This document shows, piece by piece, positions 56,170 to 64,000 of a DNA stretch of 64,000 nucleotides. Under the pieces are notes generated by a model. That model was not told the origin of the DNA. It searched no databases and worked only from the letters and a program-made list of their open reading frames with translations. The DNA is from Psychrobacillus insolitus. Its GTDB lineage: Bacteria; Bacillota; Bacilli; Bacillales_A; Planococcaceae. The stretch is from the NCBI RefSeq assembly GCF_003254155.1, contig NZ_QKZI01000001.1, forward strand, positions 806,001 to 870,000. The letters are read 5' to 3'. The translations under genes and the position numbers were made by a program. The first letter of the stretch is position 1. Every line of letters starts with the position of its first letter.

Positions 56170-56515
56170 AAACTATTCCCCCTAACTTTGACATAATATC
56201 AATTTCTGAATCACTACAAATATATGGACTTAAACCTGCAAATTGGAAAATTTTCCGCATAGTTTCAGATGGATTTACAATAATTGTTTGTCCGTCAATT
56301 GGAGCTAGTTCTCGCATTCTACCTAAAATAAGGCCTATGCCTGAACTGTCCATAAAGTTTAAGTCTTTTAAATTCCATACAAGTACTTTAATTGTTCCAT
56401 TTTTGATCATTGGCACTATCTCATCTCTAATTTCTTGTGTACTATGATGATCTAATTCACCTTTTAATCTAATAATAATTATTTCGTCTCCTACTTTTTC
56501 TACTTCGTGATGCAT
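56159..56515 (-). CDS. spoIIAA: Anti-sigma F factor antagonist SpoIIAA
   Basis: STAS-domain switch protein: the unphosphorylated form frees sigma F from SpoIIAB. 118 residues. The phosphorylated serine lies in FMDSSGIGLILGR (Ser57/Ser58, the second matching B. subtilis Ser58). ATG start with GAGGGGG upstream. First gene of spoIIA, preceded by a sigma-H promoter and Spo0A boxes. Confidence 0.97.
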   Translation of the reverse strand: MHHEVEKVGDEIIIIRLKGELDHHSTQEIRDEIVPMIKNGTIKVLVWNLKDLNFMDSSGIGLILGRMRELAPIDGQTIIVNPSETMRKIFQFAGLSPYICSDSEIDIMSKLGGIVYGQ

Positions 56516-56540
56516 ATAATCGCCCCCTCATGATAGCGCT

Positions 56541-56566
56541 ATTCCACAAGAACACCTTCAATTCCT
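56541..56566 (-). promoter_or_regulatory. Sigma-H promoter of the spoIIA operon
   Basis: Minus strand AGGAATT (56560-56566) and GAAT (56541-56544) with about 12 bp between the consensus blocks, a close match to RnAGGAwwW / RnnGAATww. It lies about 25 bp before the spoIIAA start. Confidence 0.65.
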
Positions 56567-56570
56567 TGCG

Positions 56571-56618
56571 CTTGACAAAAGTAGAAGAAAATATTGCTTA
56601 TTAGTCGATTTTCGACAA
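56571..56618. promoter_or_regulatory. Spo0A boxes upstream of spoIIA
   Basis: TTGTCGAA (minus, 56611-56618) is an exact 0A box core. TTTGTCAAG (minus, 56571-56579) just above the -35, and TTAGTCGAT (plus, 56601-56609), are near matches. Arrangement resembles the activating sites of the B. subtilis spoIIA promoter. Confidence 0.55.
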
Positions 56619-56667
56619 AGGTTTTCTCCTTAAAAGTATGGGGTTATTCCTTTTTTTTTAAACAAAA

Positions 56668-56715
56668 AATAGGCATCTCGTAAAAGTTTTTTAAAACTTT
56701 TACGAGATGCCTATT
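56668..56715 (-). terminator. Terminator after pdp
   Basis: Perfect 23-bp stem (TAGGCATCTCGTAAAAG and complement within it), loop essentially two bases, followed by six T on the minus strand. Confidence 0.85.
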
Positions 56716-56738
56716 AATATCCACTTATTTTCTACTAT

Positions 56739-58028
56739 TTATATAACTTTTAAAATTGAATTATTTTTCACTGGCTCTTTCACTGTATATATATAAGCAT
56801 CTTCTATTAATTGAATAGATGCTTCTACTTCGTCTTTGTTTGAATATAGGATAGCTATTGTTTCACCTTTTTTAACAGATTGACCCGTTAATTTTATTAA
56901 CTTTACTCCAGCATTAAAATCCAAGACATCAGTTTTTGTTAGTCTTCCAGCCCCAATAAGTAAAGAAGCCTTTCCGATCATTTCAGCATCAATTGAATTG
57001 ATATAGCCATCATTTAAGGCTTTTACCACTATCTCATGCTTCGTATTTTGTTGATAAATATCAGTTGCATCACCACCCTGTGCTGTAATGAATTCTTTAA
57101 ATTTATCAAGTGCAGCACCAGTTGAAAGTGTTTCCATAATTTTTTGTTCTGCTACTTCATCGCTTACTCCCGTTGCTAATTGATACATTTTGGAAGATAT
57201 AGCTACAGTTACTTCAAAAAGACCTCTTTCGCTATCTTTATAGTTGCTCAAAAATTCCTGCGCTTCTGCAACCTCTAGTTTATTGCCGATGTTATGTCCT
57301 AATGGTTGATTCATATCAGTAATAACTACAGCTACTTTTCTTCCTAAATTTTCACCAATACTAATCATTGTAGTAGCTAGTTCCGTTGCATGCTCTAAAT
57401 CTTTCATAAATGCACCTTTACCGCATTTAACATCTAATACAATACCATTTGCCCCACTAGCAATTTTCTTGCTCATAATGGATGAAGCAATGAGCGGAAT
57501 AGAATCCACAGTACCTGTGACATCTCTTAGAGCATACAATTTTTTATCGGCAGGTGTTAAATTGCCGGATTGACCAACTATTGCTATTTTGTGCTCGTTT
57601 ACTTGTTGGATAAACTCATTCGTTGTTAACTCTACATGAAATCCATTGATCGATTCTAGTTTGTCTACAGTACCTCCAGTAATGCCAAGGCCTCTTCCAC
57701 TCATTTTGGCTACAGGAATATTTAATGAAGCTAGAATTGGAGCCACAAGCAGTGAAACTTTATCTCCAATCCCTCCCGTTGAATGTTTGTCCACTTTAAA
57801 TCCTTCAATAGATGATAAATCAATGACATCACCTGAATCTACCATTGCTTTTGTTAACCAAGATGTTTCGTGATCATTCATTCCATTTATTAAAATTGCC
57901 ATCAACATAGAACTCATTTGATAGTCTGGAATTTCATCCTTCGTATACTTTGTTATCATAAAGTGTATTTCTTCTTCTGTTAGTGCGTTATTTCTCTTTT
58001 TCTTGTCTATTAATTCAAGCATGTTCAT
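56739..58028 (-). CDS. pdp: Pyrimidine-nucleoside phosphorylase
   Basis: Phosphorolysis of uridine, deoxyuridine and thymidine in nucleoside salvage. 429 residues. The signature SGRGLGITGGTVDKLESI is near residue 108 and KHSTGGIGDK (phosphate site) near 80. The ATG at 58026-58028 has AGGTGG 8 nt upstream; the earlier GTG was rejected. Follows deoB, whose product handles the sugar phosphate released. Confidence 0.97.
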   Translation of the reverse strand: MNMLELIDKKKRNNALTEEEIHFMITKYTKDEIPDYQMSSMLMAILINGMNDHETSWLTKAMVDSGDVIDLSSIEGFKVDKHSTGGIGDKVSLLVAPILASLNIPVAKMSGRGLGITGGTVDKLESINGFHVELTTNEFIQQVNEHKIAIVGQSGNLTPADKKLYALRDVTGTVDSIPLIASSIMSKKIASGANGIVLDVKCGKGAFMKDLEHATELATTMISIGENLGRKVAVVITDMNQPLGHNIGNKLEVAEAQEFLSNYKDSERGLFEVTVAISSKMYQLATGVSDEVAEQKIMETLSTGAALDKFKEFITAQGGDATDIYQQNTKHEIVVKALNDGYINSIDAEMIGKASLLIGAGRLTKTDVLDFNAGVKLIKLTGQSVKKGETIAILYSNKDEVEASIQLIEDAYIYTVKEPVKNNSILKVI

Positions 58029-58070
58029 GACATTACCCACCTCTATAAATTTTTTATATCTTTACTTTTA

Positions 58071-59249
58071 TTATTTTAATAACGCTAAGAAACTTTCACC
58101 GAATTCTGTTTTTGCGACTCCAAAGTTTTCTGCAATTGTTGCTCCTATATCGGCAAAAGTATGACATAGTGGTAATTCTTTCGCTTCTTTTAATTTTGGT
58201 GAATAAATGATTAACGGAACATATTCACGTGTATGATCAGTGCCAGGCATTGTCGGATCATTTCCGTGATCTGCAGTAATGATTAGTAAATCTTCTTCTG
58301 TTAACTTAGGGAGAACTTCTGAAATCCTTACATCAAATTCTTCAAGTGCTTTCCCGTATCCAATTGGATCGCGGCGATGTCCAAATAAAGCATCAAAGTC
58401 AACTAAATTTATAAAACTAATGCCAGTAAAGTCTTTATCTAATGTAGCGATGAACTTATCCATACCATCCATATTATCTTTCGTTCGTTCTGATACAGTA
58501 ATTCCTTCTCCATTATAAATATCATGGATTTTACCAAGAGCGATGACATCAAATCCTGCATCTTGTAATTCATTCATCGCAGTACGACCGAATGGTTTCA
58601 ACGCATAATCATGTCTATTCGATGTGCGCACAAATTTGCCAGGTTCACCGATAAACGGACGAGCAATAATTCTACCTACTAAAAATTCATCTGACAAAGT
58701 AAGTTCTCTAGCGATTTCACAAATTTTGTATAATTCTTCTAAAGGAACAATTTCTTCATGAGCAGCAATTTGTAATACAGGATCTGCGGAAGTATATACA
58801 ATAATTGCCCCAGTCTTCATATGCTCTTCTCCAAGTTCATCTAAAATTTCCGTACCACTTGCTGGTTTGTTTCCGATTACTTTACGACCAGTTTTTTCTT
58901 CTAAAGCTGAGATTAGATTTTCCGAAAAACCATTTGGATATACTTTAAAGGGAGTACTAATATTTAAACCCATAATCTCCCAATGTCCAGTCATTGTATC
59001 TTTCCCCACGGATGCTTCTTGCATTTTACCAAAATAAGCAATTGAATTTTCTATTTGTTCAATACCTTGAATATTGTCTATATTACCTAATCCTAATTTC
59101 TTCATATTAGGCATATTCAACCCATTCATTTGTTCTGCGATATGACCAAGTGTATGAGATCCTATATCTCCAAATGCAGCAGCATCTGGCGCTTCTCCAA
59201 TTCCAACTGAGTCCATTACAATCACATGAATTCTTTTAAATTTATTCAT
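58071..59249 (-). CDS. deoB: Phosphopentomutase
   Basis: Interconverts (deoxy)ribose 1- and 5-phosphate (drm in B. subtilis). Alkaline phosphatase-type metalloenzyme: [13 protein letters not shown] holds the first metal aspartate, DTMTGHWE the nucleophilic Thr, and [20 protein letters not shown] the other ligands. 392 residues. ATG start with GGAGG 6 nt upstream. Same strand as pdp, 42 bp apart. Confidence 0.97.
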   Translation of the reverse strand: MNKFKRIHVIVMDSVGIGEAPDAAAFGDIGSHTLGHIAEQMNGLNMPNMKKLGLGNIDNIQGIEQIENSIAYFGKMQEASVGKDTMTGHWEIMGLNISTPFKVYPNGFSENLISALEEKTGRKVIGNKPASGTEILDELGEEHMKTGAIIVYTSADPVLQIAAHEEIVPLEELYKICEIARELTLSDEFLVGRIIARPFIGEPGKFVRTSNRHDYALKPFGRTAMNELQDAGFDVIALGKIHDIYNGEGITVSERTKDNMDGMDKFIATLDKDFTGISFINLVDFDALFGHRRDPIGYGKALEEFDVRISEVLPKLTEEDLLIITADHGNDPTMPGTDHTREYVPLIIYSPKLKEAKELPLCHTFADIGATIAENFGVAKTEFGESFLALLK

Positions 59250-59319
59250 TATTTGCCTCCTCATTTTCTTTTAGTTTACCAAATTATTTCATTTTGTACA
59301 GGTCAGACCTCAGACAAAC

Positions 59320-60222
59320 TTACGCTCTTGGATGAAATTGTTTGTATATTTCTTTCAATCTTTTTTTACTAACATGCGTATAGATTTGCGTTGTTGAAAT
59401 ATCAGCATGTCCAAGCATTTCTTGTACTGAACGTAAATCTGCTCCATTTTCGATTAAATGAGTTGCAAAAGTATGTCTTAGAATATGCGGTGTAATTTCT
59501 TTTTTTATGCTTGCTTTTAATGCATGTGTTTTTAATAGTTTACCTATACCTTGTCTAGTTAATCTCTTTCCACGTTGATTGATAAATAAGGCATCTGTAT
59601 CTCCAATAGCATTTAGCATTTTTGGTCTTGCTTCTTCTATATATTTCGCACATGTCCTAATAGCCGAACCCCCAAGAGGGATAATCCGCTCCTTGCCACC
59701 TTTACCAAACACGCGAACAAATCCCATCGTTAAGTGAATATCTTCTAAATTTAAATCAATACATTCACTAATACGCATACCTGTCGCATACATTAAATCA
59801 AAAATTGCTAAATCTCGTACCCCTTGTGGTTTAGATAGATCAATATTATCCAGTAAAGCATTTACTTCTTCTATCGATAAATAATTCGGTAATTTTTGGT
59901 CTAATTGAGGTAACTCAAGGTGAATTGTTGGATCTTTCATTGTAAATTTTTCACGTAACAAAAACTGATGGAAAGAACGGATAGAAGAAATATGGCGCGA
60001 AATTGTTCTTGGAGATTTCCCCTCTAATTTTAACTGTCTTAAATGATTTATAATATGCAGTCGTTCTACGTTATCCAAACTATGTATTTGTTGAATTTCA
60101 AATAAATGATTCAAGTAATCTGTGAGGTCCTTTCTATATGAAACTAATGTATTTTGCGATAATTGACGTTCAATTTGCAAAAAATGCAAGTAATCTTTTA
60201 ATTGAAGTAACCCATTTTCCAA
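59320..60222 (-). CDS. xerD: Tyrosine recombinase XerD
   Basis: Site-specific recombinase resolving chromosome dimers at dif. N-terminal SAM-like domain (1-95), then a catalytic domain with Arg in YATGMRISE (about 150), Lys in FGKGGKERIIPL, HILRHTFATH (His-X-X-Arg), LGHADISTTQIYTHV with the final His and catalytic Tyr near 280. All active-site residues are present. 300 residues. Between fur and deoB as in B. subtilis (ripX). Confidence 0.97.
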   Translation of the reverse strand: MENGLLQLKDYLHFLQIERQLSQNTLVSYRKDLTDYLNHLFEIQQIHSLDNVERLHIINHLRQLKLEGKSPRTISRHISSIRSFHQFLLREKFTMKDPTIHLELPQLDQKLPNYLSIEEVNALLDNIDLSKPQGVRDLAIFDLMYATGMRISECIDLNLEDIHLTMGFVRVFGKGGKERIIPLGGSAIRTCAKYIEEARPKMLNAIGDTDALFINQRGKRLTRQGIGKLLKTHALKASIKKEITPHILRHTFATHLIENGADLRSVQEMLGHADISTTQIYTHVSKKRLKEIYKQFHPRA

Positions 60223-60242
60223 TTAAATCTCCTCCTATTCTA

Positions 60243-60268
60243 TGAAAAGCGGAAGCGGCTTACGCTAG
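60243..60268 (+). repeat. Remnant beginning GAAAAGCGGAAGCGGC
   Basis: Short fragment between fur and xerD resembling the head of the repeat at 28762-28800 (minus strand) and of a GAAAAGCGGAAGCGCC-type repeat common in related genomes. Too short to be certain. Confidence 0.35.
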
Positions 60269-60276
60269 TAAATATT

Positions 60277-60307
60277 AAAAAAAGGATAGCAATTTGCTAT
60301 CCTTTTT
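60277..60307 (-). terminator. Terminator after fur
   Basis: 12-bp stem AAAAAGGATAGC / GCTATCCTTTTT with a 5-nt loop and T run on the minus strand. Confidence 0.85.
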
Positions 60308-60319
60308 AAGTCCATCTGT

Positions 60320-60760
60320 TTATTTCTCTTGACAACGATAGCAAATCCCATGAAATGTTAATCGATGATCTTTAATAATAAAGTTCCATTTCGTTTCAAC
60401 AATTGCTTCTACATCTTCTAATAGATCTTCTTGAATTTCATCAACAGCTCCACATTCAATACAAACTAAATGGTGATGAAAATGTGCAGCTCCTTCTTGC
60501 CTTAAATCATAGCGCGATACGCCGTCACCAAACTGAATTTTGTCCACAACATTTAACTCATTTAACAACTCTAGTGTTCGATAAACTGTAGCCAGTCCTA
60601 TATCAGGGGAAATCTCCCTAACTAATAAAAAGACATCCTCAGCACTTAAGTGGTCCTCTTCATTTTCAAGTAATACTCGCACTGTCGCTTCACGTTGTGG
60701 CGTCAGTTTATAGCTCGCACCAGATAATTGTTTTTTTATACGATCAATACGGCTTTCCAT
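60320..60760 (-). CDS. fur: Ferric uptake regulator Fur
   Basis: Iron-responsive repressor. 146 residues: an N-terminal winged helix (YKLTPQREATVRVL, IGLATVYRTLELL) and a dimerisation/metal domain with HFHHHLVCIECGAVDE and ICYRCQ (structural zinc CXXC pairs). Reads as Fur rather than PerR or Zur by close similarity to B. subtilis Fur and position beside xerD. ATG start with AAGGAGG upstream. Confidence 0.96.
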   Translation of the reverse strand: MESRIDRIKKQLSGASYKLTPQREATVRVLLENEEDHLSAEDVFLLVREISPDIGLATVYRTLELLNELNVVDKIQFGDGVSRYDLRQEGAAHFHHHLVCIECGAVDEIQEDLLEDVEAIVETKWNFIIKDHRLTFHGICYRCQEK

Positions 60761-60783
60761 ATGACGCCTCCTTACCTTCTTTC

Positions 60784-60813
60784 ATTATACCAAAGAGTGA
60801 ATTCTCATTACAA
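60784..60813 (-). promoter_or_regulatory. Sigma-A type promoter of fur
   Basis: TTGTAA (60808-60813), 18-bp spacer, TATAAT (60784-60789) on the minus strand, about 25 bp before the ATG. I could not identify a convincing Fur or PerR box. Confidence 0.45.
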
Positions 60814-60845
60814 GAGATTCAATCAACAATAACTATTATTTAATA

Positions 60846-61313
60846 TTAATTATTAAATAAAACATATGGTATTATAAAGAATTCTATAATTAGAACAATT
60901 ATATATAAGGATAACGTGAAAGGATTAATCCTATTTGCTAGCGCAAGTAATAAAATACAATAGATTAATTGAAATGGAAACCACCAAAAAACGTAAGGAT
61001 ATGTTGACTCTTGAGACTGTAATAAATAACTTGAACAAAAGCCGTAAAAAGTTATCTTAAATGCACAAATTATTAAGATTAACTTTCGTAAAACAGGGTG
61101 CTGATAAAACAAAAAAAATACGACTGCAATCATCAAGTGTGGCATAATTGTTTCTAACAAGGTAGGTTGTTCTAATAATAGAACACGTTTATCAATAAGC
61201 TGAATAACCCATTGTTGCTGTTCTACCGTGCTTTTTTCAAATAAAATTAAACCACCAATAAAACTAAACACAAGGACGCATAGAGATATGAAAATAGTAT
61301 AAGTCTGGTTCAG
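60846..61313 (-). CDS. Multi-pass membrane protein of unknown function
   Basis: Five predicted helices (about 4-26, 60-78, 82-102, 108-128, 133-153), no recognised motif. It occupies the place near fur where B. subtilis has spoIIM, but at 155 residues and by sequence I cannot call it SpoIIM. No ATG, GTG or TTG follows the strong SD (AGGGAGG, 61322-61328). A CTG at 61311-61313, 9 nt away, gives a full first helix (MNQTYTIFISL). The GTG at 61271 would remove half of it. Existence is fairly sure, start is not. Confidence 0.65.
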   Translation of the reverse strand: MNQTYTIFISLCVLVFSFIGGLILFEKSTVEQQQWVIQLIDKRVLLLEQPTLLETIMPHLMIAVVFFLFYQHPVLRKLILIICAFKITFYGFCSSYLLQSQESTYPYVFWWFPFQLIYCILLLALANRINPFTLSLYIIVLIIEFFIIPYVLFNN

Positions 61314-61410
61314 ATTTGAACACCTCCCTATCTATTCCCATCATATGCTTGTACAAAGATCAAATATGACTTTACTTGTCTTCATATGAATAATGATATA
61401 TAAAGTTTAA

Positions 61411-61959
61411 TTACATTTTCTTCATGTAATCTTTTAACCATAGACATGCAAATGCTGTTTTTGCATCATATATTTTATTATTTGTTACGAGAGATTCCAT
61501 TTCTTCTATTGTTACATATAGTACTTCCACAAACTCATCCTCATCTAGCGTTGCTTTTATAGACATTTTCTCAATGTTTTCAGCGAAATATAAGTGAATC
61601 ACTTCATCTGCGAATCCTGGAGATGTGGCAAAAGATTGAACATATTGTAAGCTGCTAGTTGTATACCCTGTTTCTTCTTCTAATTCTCGACGTGCAGTTT
61701 CTTCTTGAGGTTCACCGGGTTCAATTTTCCCTGCAGGTATTTCAATAATTGATCGCTCTAACGCTTTTCTATATTGCTCTACTAAAATAATCTTTTTGTC
61801 TTCCGTAATAGCCATAATCGCTACTGCTCCTGGATGTTTTACAATTTCTCTACTGCTTTTATTACCGTCTGGCAATAATACTTCATCCACTTGTAGCGTT
61901 ATGACTTTGCCTTTATATAACACTTTTGATTGTATTGTTTTTTCCTCGAATTTTTTCAT
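61411..61959 (-). CDS. nudF: ADP-ribose pyrophosphatase, Nudix family
   Basis: Hydrolyses ADP-ribose to AMP and ribose 5-phosphate. Nudix box GX5EX7REUXEEXGU is visible as GKIEPGEPQEETARRELEEE followed by TGY. 182 residues. The ATG at 61957-61959 has AGGGAG 7 nt upstream, while the in-frame ATG upstream overlaps that SD. Divergent from the aldo/keto reductase, as in the B. subtilis nudF/yqkF region. Confidence 0.93.
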   Translation of the reverse strand: MKKFEEKTIQSKVLYKGKVITLQVDEVLLPDGNKSSREIVKHPGAVAIMAITEDKKIILVEQYRKALERSIIEIPAGKIEPGEPQEETARRELEEETGYTTSSLQYVQSFATSPGFADEVIHLYFAENIEKMSIKATLDEDEFVEVLYVTIEEMESLVTNNKIYDAKTAFACLWLKDYMKKM

Positions 61960-62027
61960 TTGAAAACTCCCTTTCATTTGAATCTATTTGGTACTCATTG
62001 TAACATGAAAGAAAGGACGTGATAATT

Positions 62028-62930
62028 TTGGAAAAAAGACGGCTAGGTATAAGTGATTTATATGTTTCCGAAATTGGCTTAGGTTGTATGTCTCTCCCAA
62101 CCGACCATTTGGAAGCAAACAAAATTATTAAAGCAGCACTCGATAATGGTATAACCTATTTTGATACAGCAGATCTATATAATAATGGTGAGAATGAACA
62201 AATGATCGGCAACGCTTTAAAAGATAAGAGACAAGAAGTTATTTTAGCTACCAAAGTTGGGAATCGAATGAATGAATCTGGGGAAGGTTGGTTTTGGGAT
62301 CCTTCGAAAAAATGGATTACTTCCGCAATACATAAATCATTAAAACGTCTACAAACAGATTATATTGATGTTTATCAATTGCATGGTGGGACAGTGGAAG
62401 ATGATTTAGATGAAGTAATTGACACGATGGAGTCATTAAAGAAAGATGGGCTCATTAGAGAATATGGTATCTCATCAATTAGACCAACTGTCATTGATTA
62501 TTTTTTACAAAATAGTAATGCCGTTTCTGTCATGATGCAATATAGTCTACTAGACAGAAGACCAGAAGAATGGTTTTCCATTTTAGAGAAACATAATGTT
62601 TCATTGTTAAGTCGAGGTACGCTCGCAAAAGGATTATTAACTGAGAATGGACGAAACAGGGTAAATAAAACGAACGAATATTTATCATATTCCCAGATAG
62701 AGTTATTAGCGACGCTTGAACAACTACAAAAATTGGATGCACCAATAACTTCTGTTGCACTTCAGTATGTTTTAAAAAGAAGCGTTACAGGTTCTTTGAT
62801 TCTTGGAGCAAGTAGTACAGAGCAACTATTGGAATCTATTCACGCTTACTCAATAAAAGTTCCTAGAGATATACTTTTAAAAGCTGAAGAAATAACTAAA
62901 AAAGAAATATATAAAGAGCACAGAGTATAA
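62028..62930 (+). CDS. yqkF: Aldo/keto reductase YqkF-like
   Basis: NADPH-dependent oxidoreductase of unknown substrate. 300 residues. Catalytic residues: Asp and Tyr in FDTADLYNNGENE, Lys in ILATKVGNR, His in YQLHGGT. The conserved EGWFWDPSKKWI and SIRPTVIDYF blocks match YqkF. TTG start at 62028 with GGACGTGA upstream, giving MEKRRLG; the GTG three codons earlier lies within that SD. Confidence 0.92.
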   Translation: MEKRRLGISDLYVSEIGLGCMSLPTDHLEANKIIKAALDNGITYFDTADLYNNGENEQMIGNALKDKRQEVILATKVGNRMNESGEGWFWDPSKKWITSAIHKSLKRLQTDYIDVYQLHGGTVEDDLDEVIDTMESLKKDGLIREYGISSIRPTVIDYFLQNSNAVSVMMQYSLLDRRPEEWFSILEKHNVSLLSRGTLAKGLLTENGRNRVNKTNEYLSYSQIELLATLEQLQKLDAPITSVALQYVLKRSVTGSLILGASSTEQLLESIHAYSIKVPRDILLKAEEITKKEIYKEHRV

Positions 62931-62950
62931 TGATATACTCTGTGCTCTTT
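62913..62950. terminator. Bidirectional terminator between yqkF and yqkE
   Basis: Perfect 17-bp stem AAAGAGCACAGAGTATA and its complement, 4-nt loop. The yqkF stop codon lies at the tip. T-rich on the plus strand (CTCTTTTGTT). Confidence 0.85.
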
Positions 62951-62952
62951 TG

Positions 62953-63204
62953 TTAAAACTTCGAACCACCAAACCCATATTCGTCTAGAAGTTCTTCAAA
63001 TGATTTGTTTTTTTCTTTTTGTTTTCTTTCAAATACCAGTTGTGCTTGTCTTTCTTCTTCTTTTTCTTGCTCAACTGCAACTAATTGTTGCTTTGTTTCT
63101 TTTAGTTTAGCAAGTAGATCAGAGGAAAGCTGGTCCGAAAGAGTATTGGTTTCTTCTTTTTGAACAGTAGGTTTCACCTGTTTTTTTTGTTTTTTCTTTG
63201 CCAA
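62953..63204 (-). CDS. yqkE: DUF3886 family protein, YqkE-like
   Basis: Small, highly charged coiled-coil protein of 83 residues: a Lys-rich N-terminus, a Glu/Gln-rich helix (about 35-70) and the conserved tail KNKSFEELLDEYGFG. Function unknown; same location as B. subtilis yqkE. TTG start (63202-63204) with AAGG 8 nt upstream; the GTG three codons earlier lies within the SD. Confidence 0.8.
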   Translation of the reverse strand: MAKKKQKKQVKPTVQKEETNTLSDQLSSDLLAKLKETKQQLVAVEQEKEEERQAQLVFERKQKEKNKSFEELLDEYGFGGSKF

Positions 63205-63315
63205 TTTGCTCACCTTCTTAAGTAACTATATAAGGAAAGTATAACTTGCTTTATTAACAAATGTCCAGTCTACTATTCTTTGCAGAAGGTGATAATTGGA
63301 CGTTATTCTATTATT

Positions 63316-64000
63316 CTATCGTTTTACGATTGTAGCTACCCCTTGTCCTCCACCGATACAAAGTGTTGCTAATCCTGTTTTTGCATCCTGTTTCTCCATT
63401 TCATGAAGTAAAGAAACAAAAATACGCGCTCCACTTGCACCAATTGGGTGACCTAGTGCAATAGCTCCACCATTAACGTTTAATTTATCTTGATCAAATG
63501 AAAGCTCTCTATCTACTGCAATTGATTGTGCAGCAAACGCTTCATTTGCTTCGATTAAATCAATGTCAGCAAGTGATAGTTTTGATTTGTTCAATGCTTT
63601 TTTCACTGCTTCTACTGGACCAATTCCCATAACACTTGGGTCTACTCCCGCAGATGCATTTGCAACGATTGTAGCAAGTGGTTTTAGACCTAATTCATCC
63701 GCTTTAGCTTTAGACATCACAACAACTGCCGCCGCTCCATCATTAAGACCTGAAGCATTTCCTGCAGTTACAGATCCATCTTTTTTAAATGCTGGACGAA
63801 GTGCTGCTAGTTTTTCTTGAGTTGAACCTTTTTTCGGATATTCATCCGTATTAAATACGATTGGCTCTCCTTTTCTCTGTGGAATTTCTACAGAGACGAT
63901 CTCTTCAGCAAACTTACCTTCTGCCATTGCATTTGCAGCTCTTGCTTGAGAACGCGCTGAAAACGCATCTTGTTCTTCTCTAGTAATATTATATTGATCA
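63316..64000 (-). CDS. Acetyl-CoA acetyltransferase (thiolase), N-terminus outside window
   Basis: Claisen condensation or cleavage of acetoacetyl-CoA. The C-terminal 228 codons are present and continue past the right edge. Visible: [50 protein letters not shown] (active-site His) and CIGGGQGVA (C-terminal catalytic Cys). The nucleophilic N-terminal Cys is not in the window. Degradative and biosynthetic thiolases look alike here, so the pathway cannot be assigned. Confidence 0.93.
   Translation of the reverse strand, partial: DQYNITREEQDAFSARSQARAANAMAEGKFAEEIVSVEIPQRKGEPIVFNTDEYPKKGSTQEKLAALRPAFKKDGSVTAGNASGLNDGAAAVVVMSKAKADELGLKPLATIVANASAGVDPSVMGIGPVEAVKKALNKSKLSLADIDLIEANEAFAAQSIAVDRELSFDQDKLNVNGGAIALGHPIGASGARIFVSLLHEMEKQDAKTGLATLCIGGGQGVATIVKR

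Noticed and set aside
60790-60815. Fur box overlapping the fur promoter
   Set aside because: Best alignment to the TGATAAT-N-ATTATCA pattern matches only about 6 of 14 positions.

Overview
This is a 64 kb piece of a low-GC Firmicutes chromosome from an endospore former of the order Bacillales. Gene content and order follow the Bacillus subtilis qcr-aro-hep-spoIVA-res-scp-spoIIA-fur segment, but with losses and inserted genes. Together with the AT-rich background and the interspersed repeat at about 29.1 kb, this suggests the Planococcaceae (Psychrobacillus, Lysinibacillus or Sporosarcina-like). The family placement is inference. Almost all genes lie on the minus strand. Both ends are cut: qcrC on the left and a thiolase on the right.

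Layout, in window order. 1-4.3 kb: menaquinol:cytochrome c reductase (qcrABC) and ypiABF. 4.3-11.4 kb: an aromatic amino acid supraoperon (aroC-aroB-aroH-hisC-tyrA-aroA) that lacks trpEDCFBA, with cheR upstream. 11.6-16 kb: ndk, menaquinone synthesis (hepT-menG-hepS), mtrB (TRAP), folE and hbs. 16-27.5 kb: spoIVA, yphF, yphE, gpsA, der, an S1-repeat protein, plsC, cmk, a PilZ protein, ypeB/sleB (spore cortex lysis) and prsW. 27.5-29.8 kb: asparaginase, then a gene-free 1.25 kb stretch rich in hairpins and holding a dispersed repeat. 29.8-35.2 kb: ypdA, ypbG, ypbE, recQ-ypbB and ferredoxin. 35.4-38.9 kb: pyruvate phosphate dikinase and its regulatory kinase. 39-40 kb: ribU under an FMN riboswitch. 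40.2-47.4 kb: sigX-rsiX and resB-resC-resD-resE (no resA). 47.8-53.4 kb: rluB, a D,D-carboxypeptidase, scpB-scpA, a DUF309 protein, ribT, a 33-residue membrane peptide and lysA. 53.5-56.5 kb: spoIIAA-spoIIAB-sigF followed directly by spoVAF. 56.7-64 kb: pdp, deoB, xerD, fur, an unrecognised membrane protein, nudF, an aldo/keto reductase, a yqkE-like gene and the thiolase.

The genes serve respiration (qcr, res, menaquinone), aromatic and lysine synthesis, redox balance (ypdA, fer), chromosome segregation (scpAB, xerD, hbs) and sporulation or germination (spoIVA, spoIIA, spoVAF, sleB/ypeB). Many start codons had to be moved inward to fit a Shine-Dalgarno sequence (SD). Three genes appear to lack ATG, GTG or TTG at the best-supported start.

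I see no phage, insertion sequence, CRISPR array, rRNA or tRNA, and no convincing undescribed multi-gene system. The more unusual signals are the non-canonical starts, compact terminator/promoter overlaps, a small lysA-coupled membrane ORF, the gene-free hairpin region, dispersed repeats, and several genes missing from otherwise conserved clusters.
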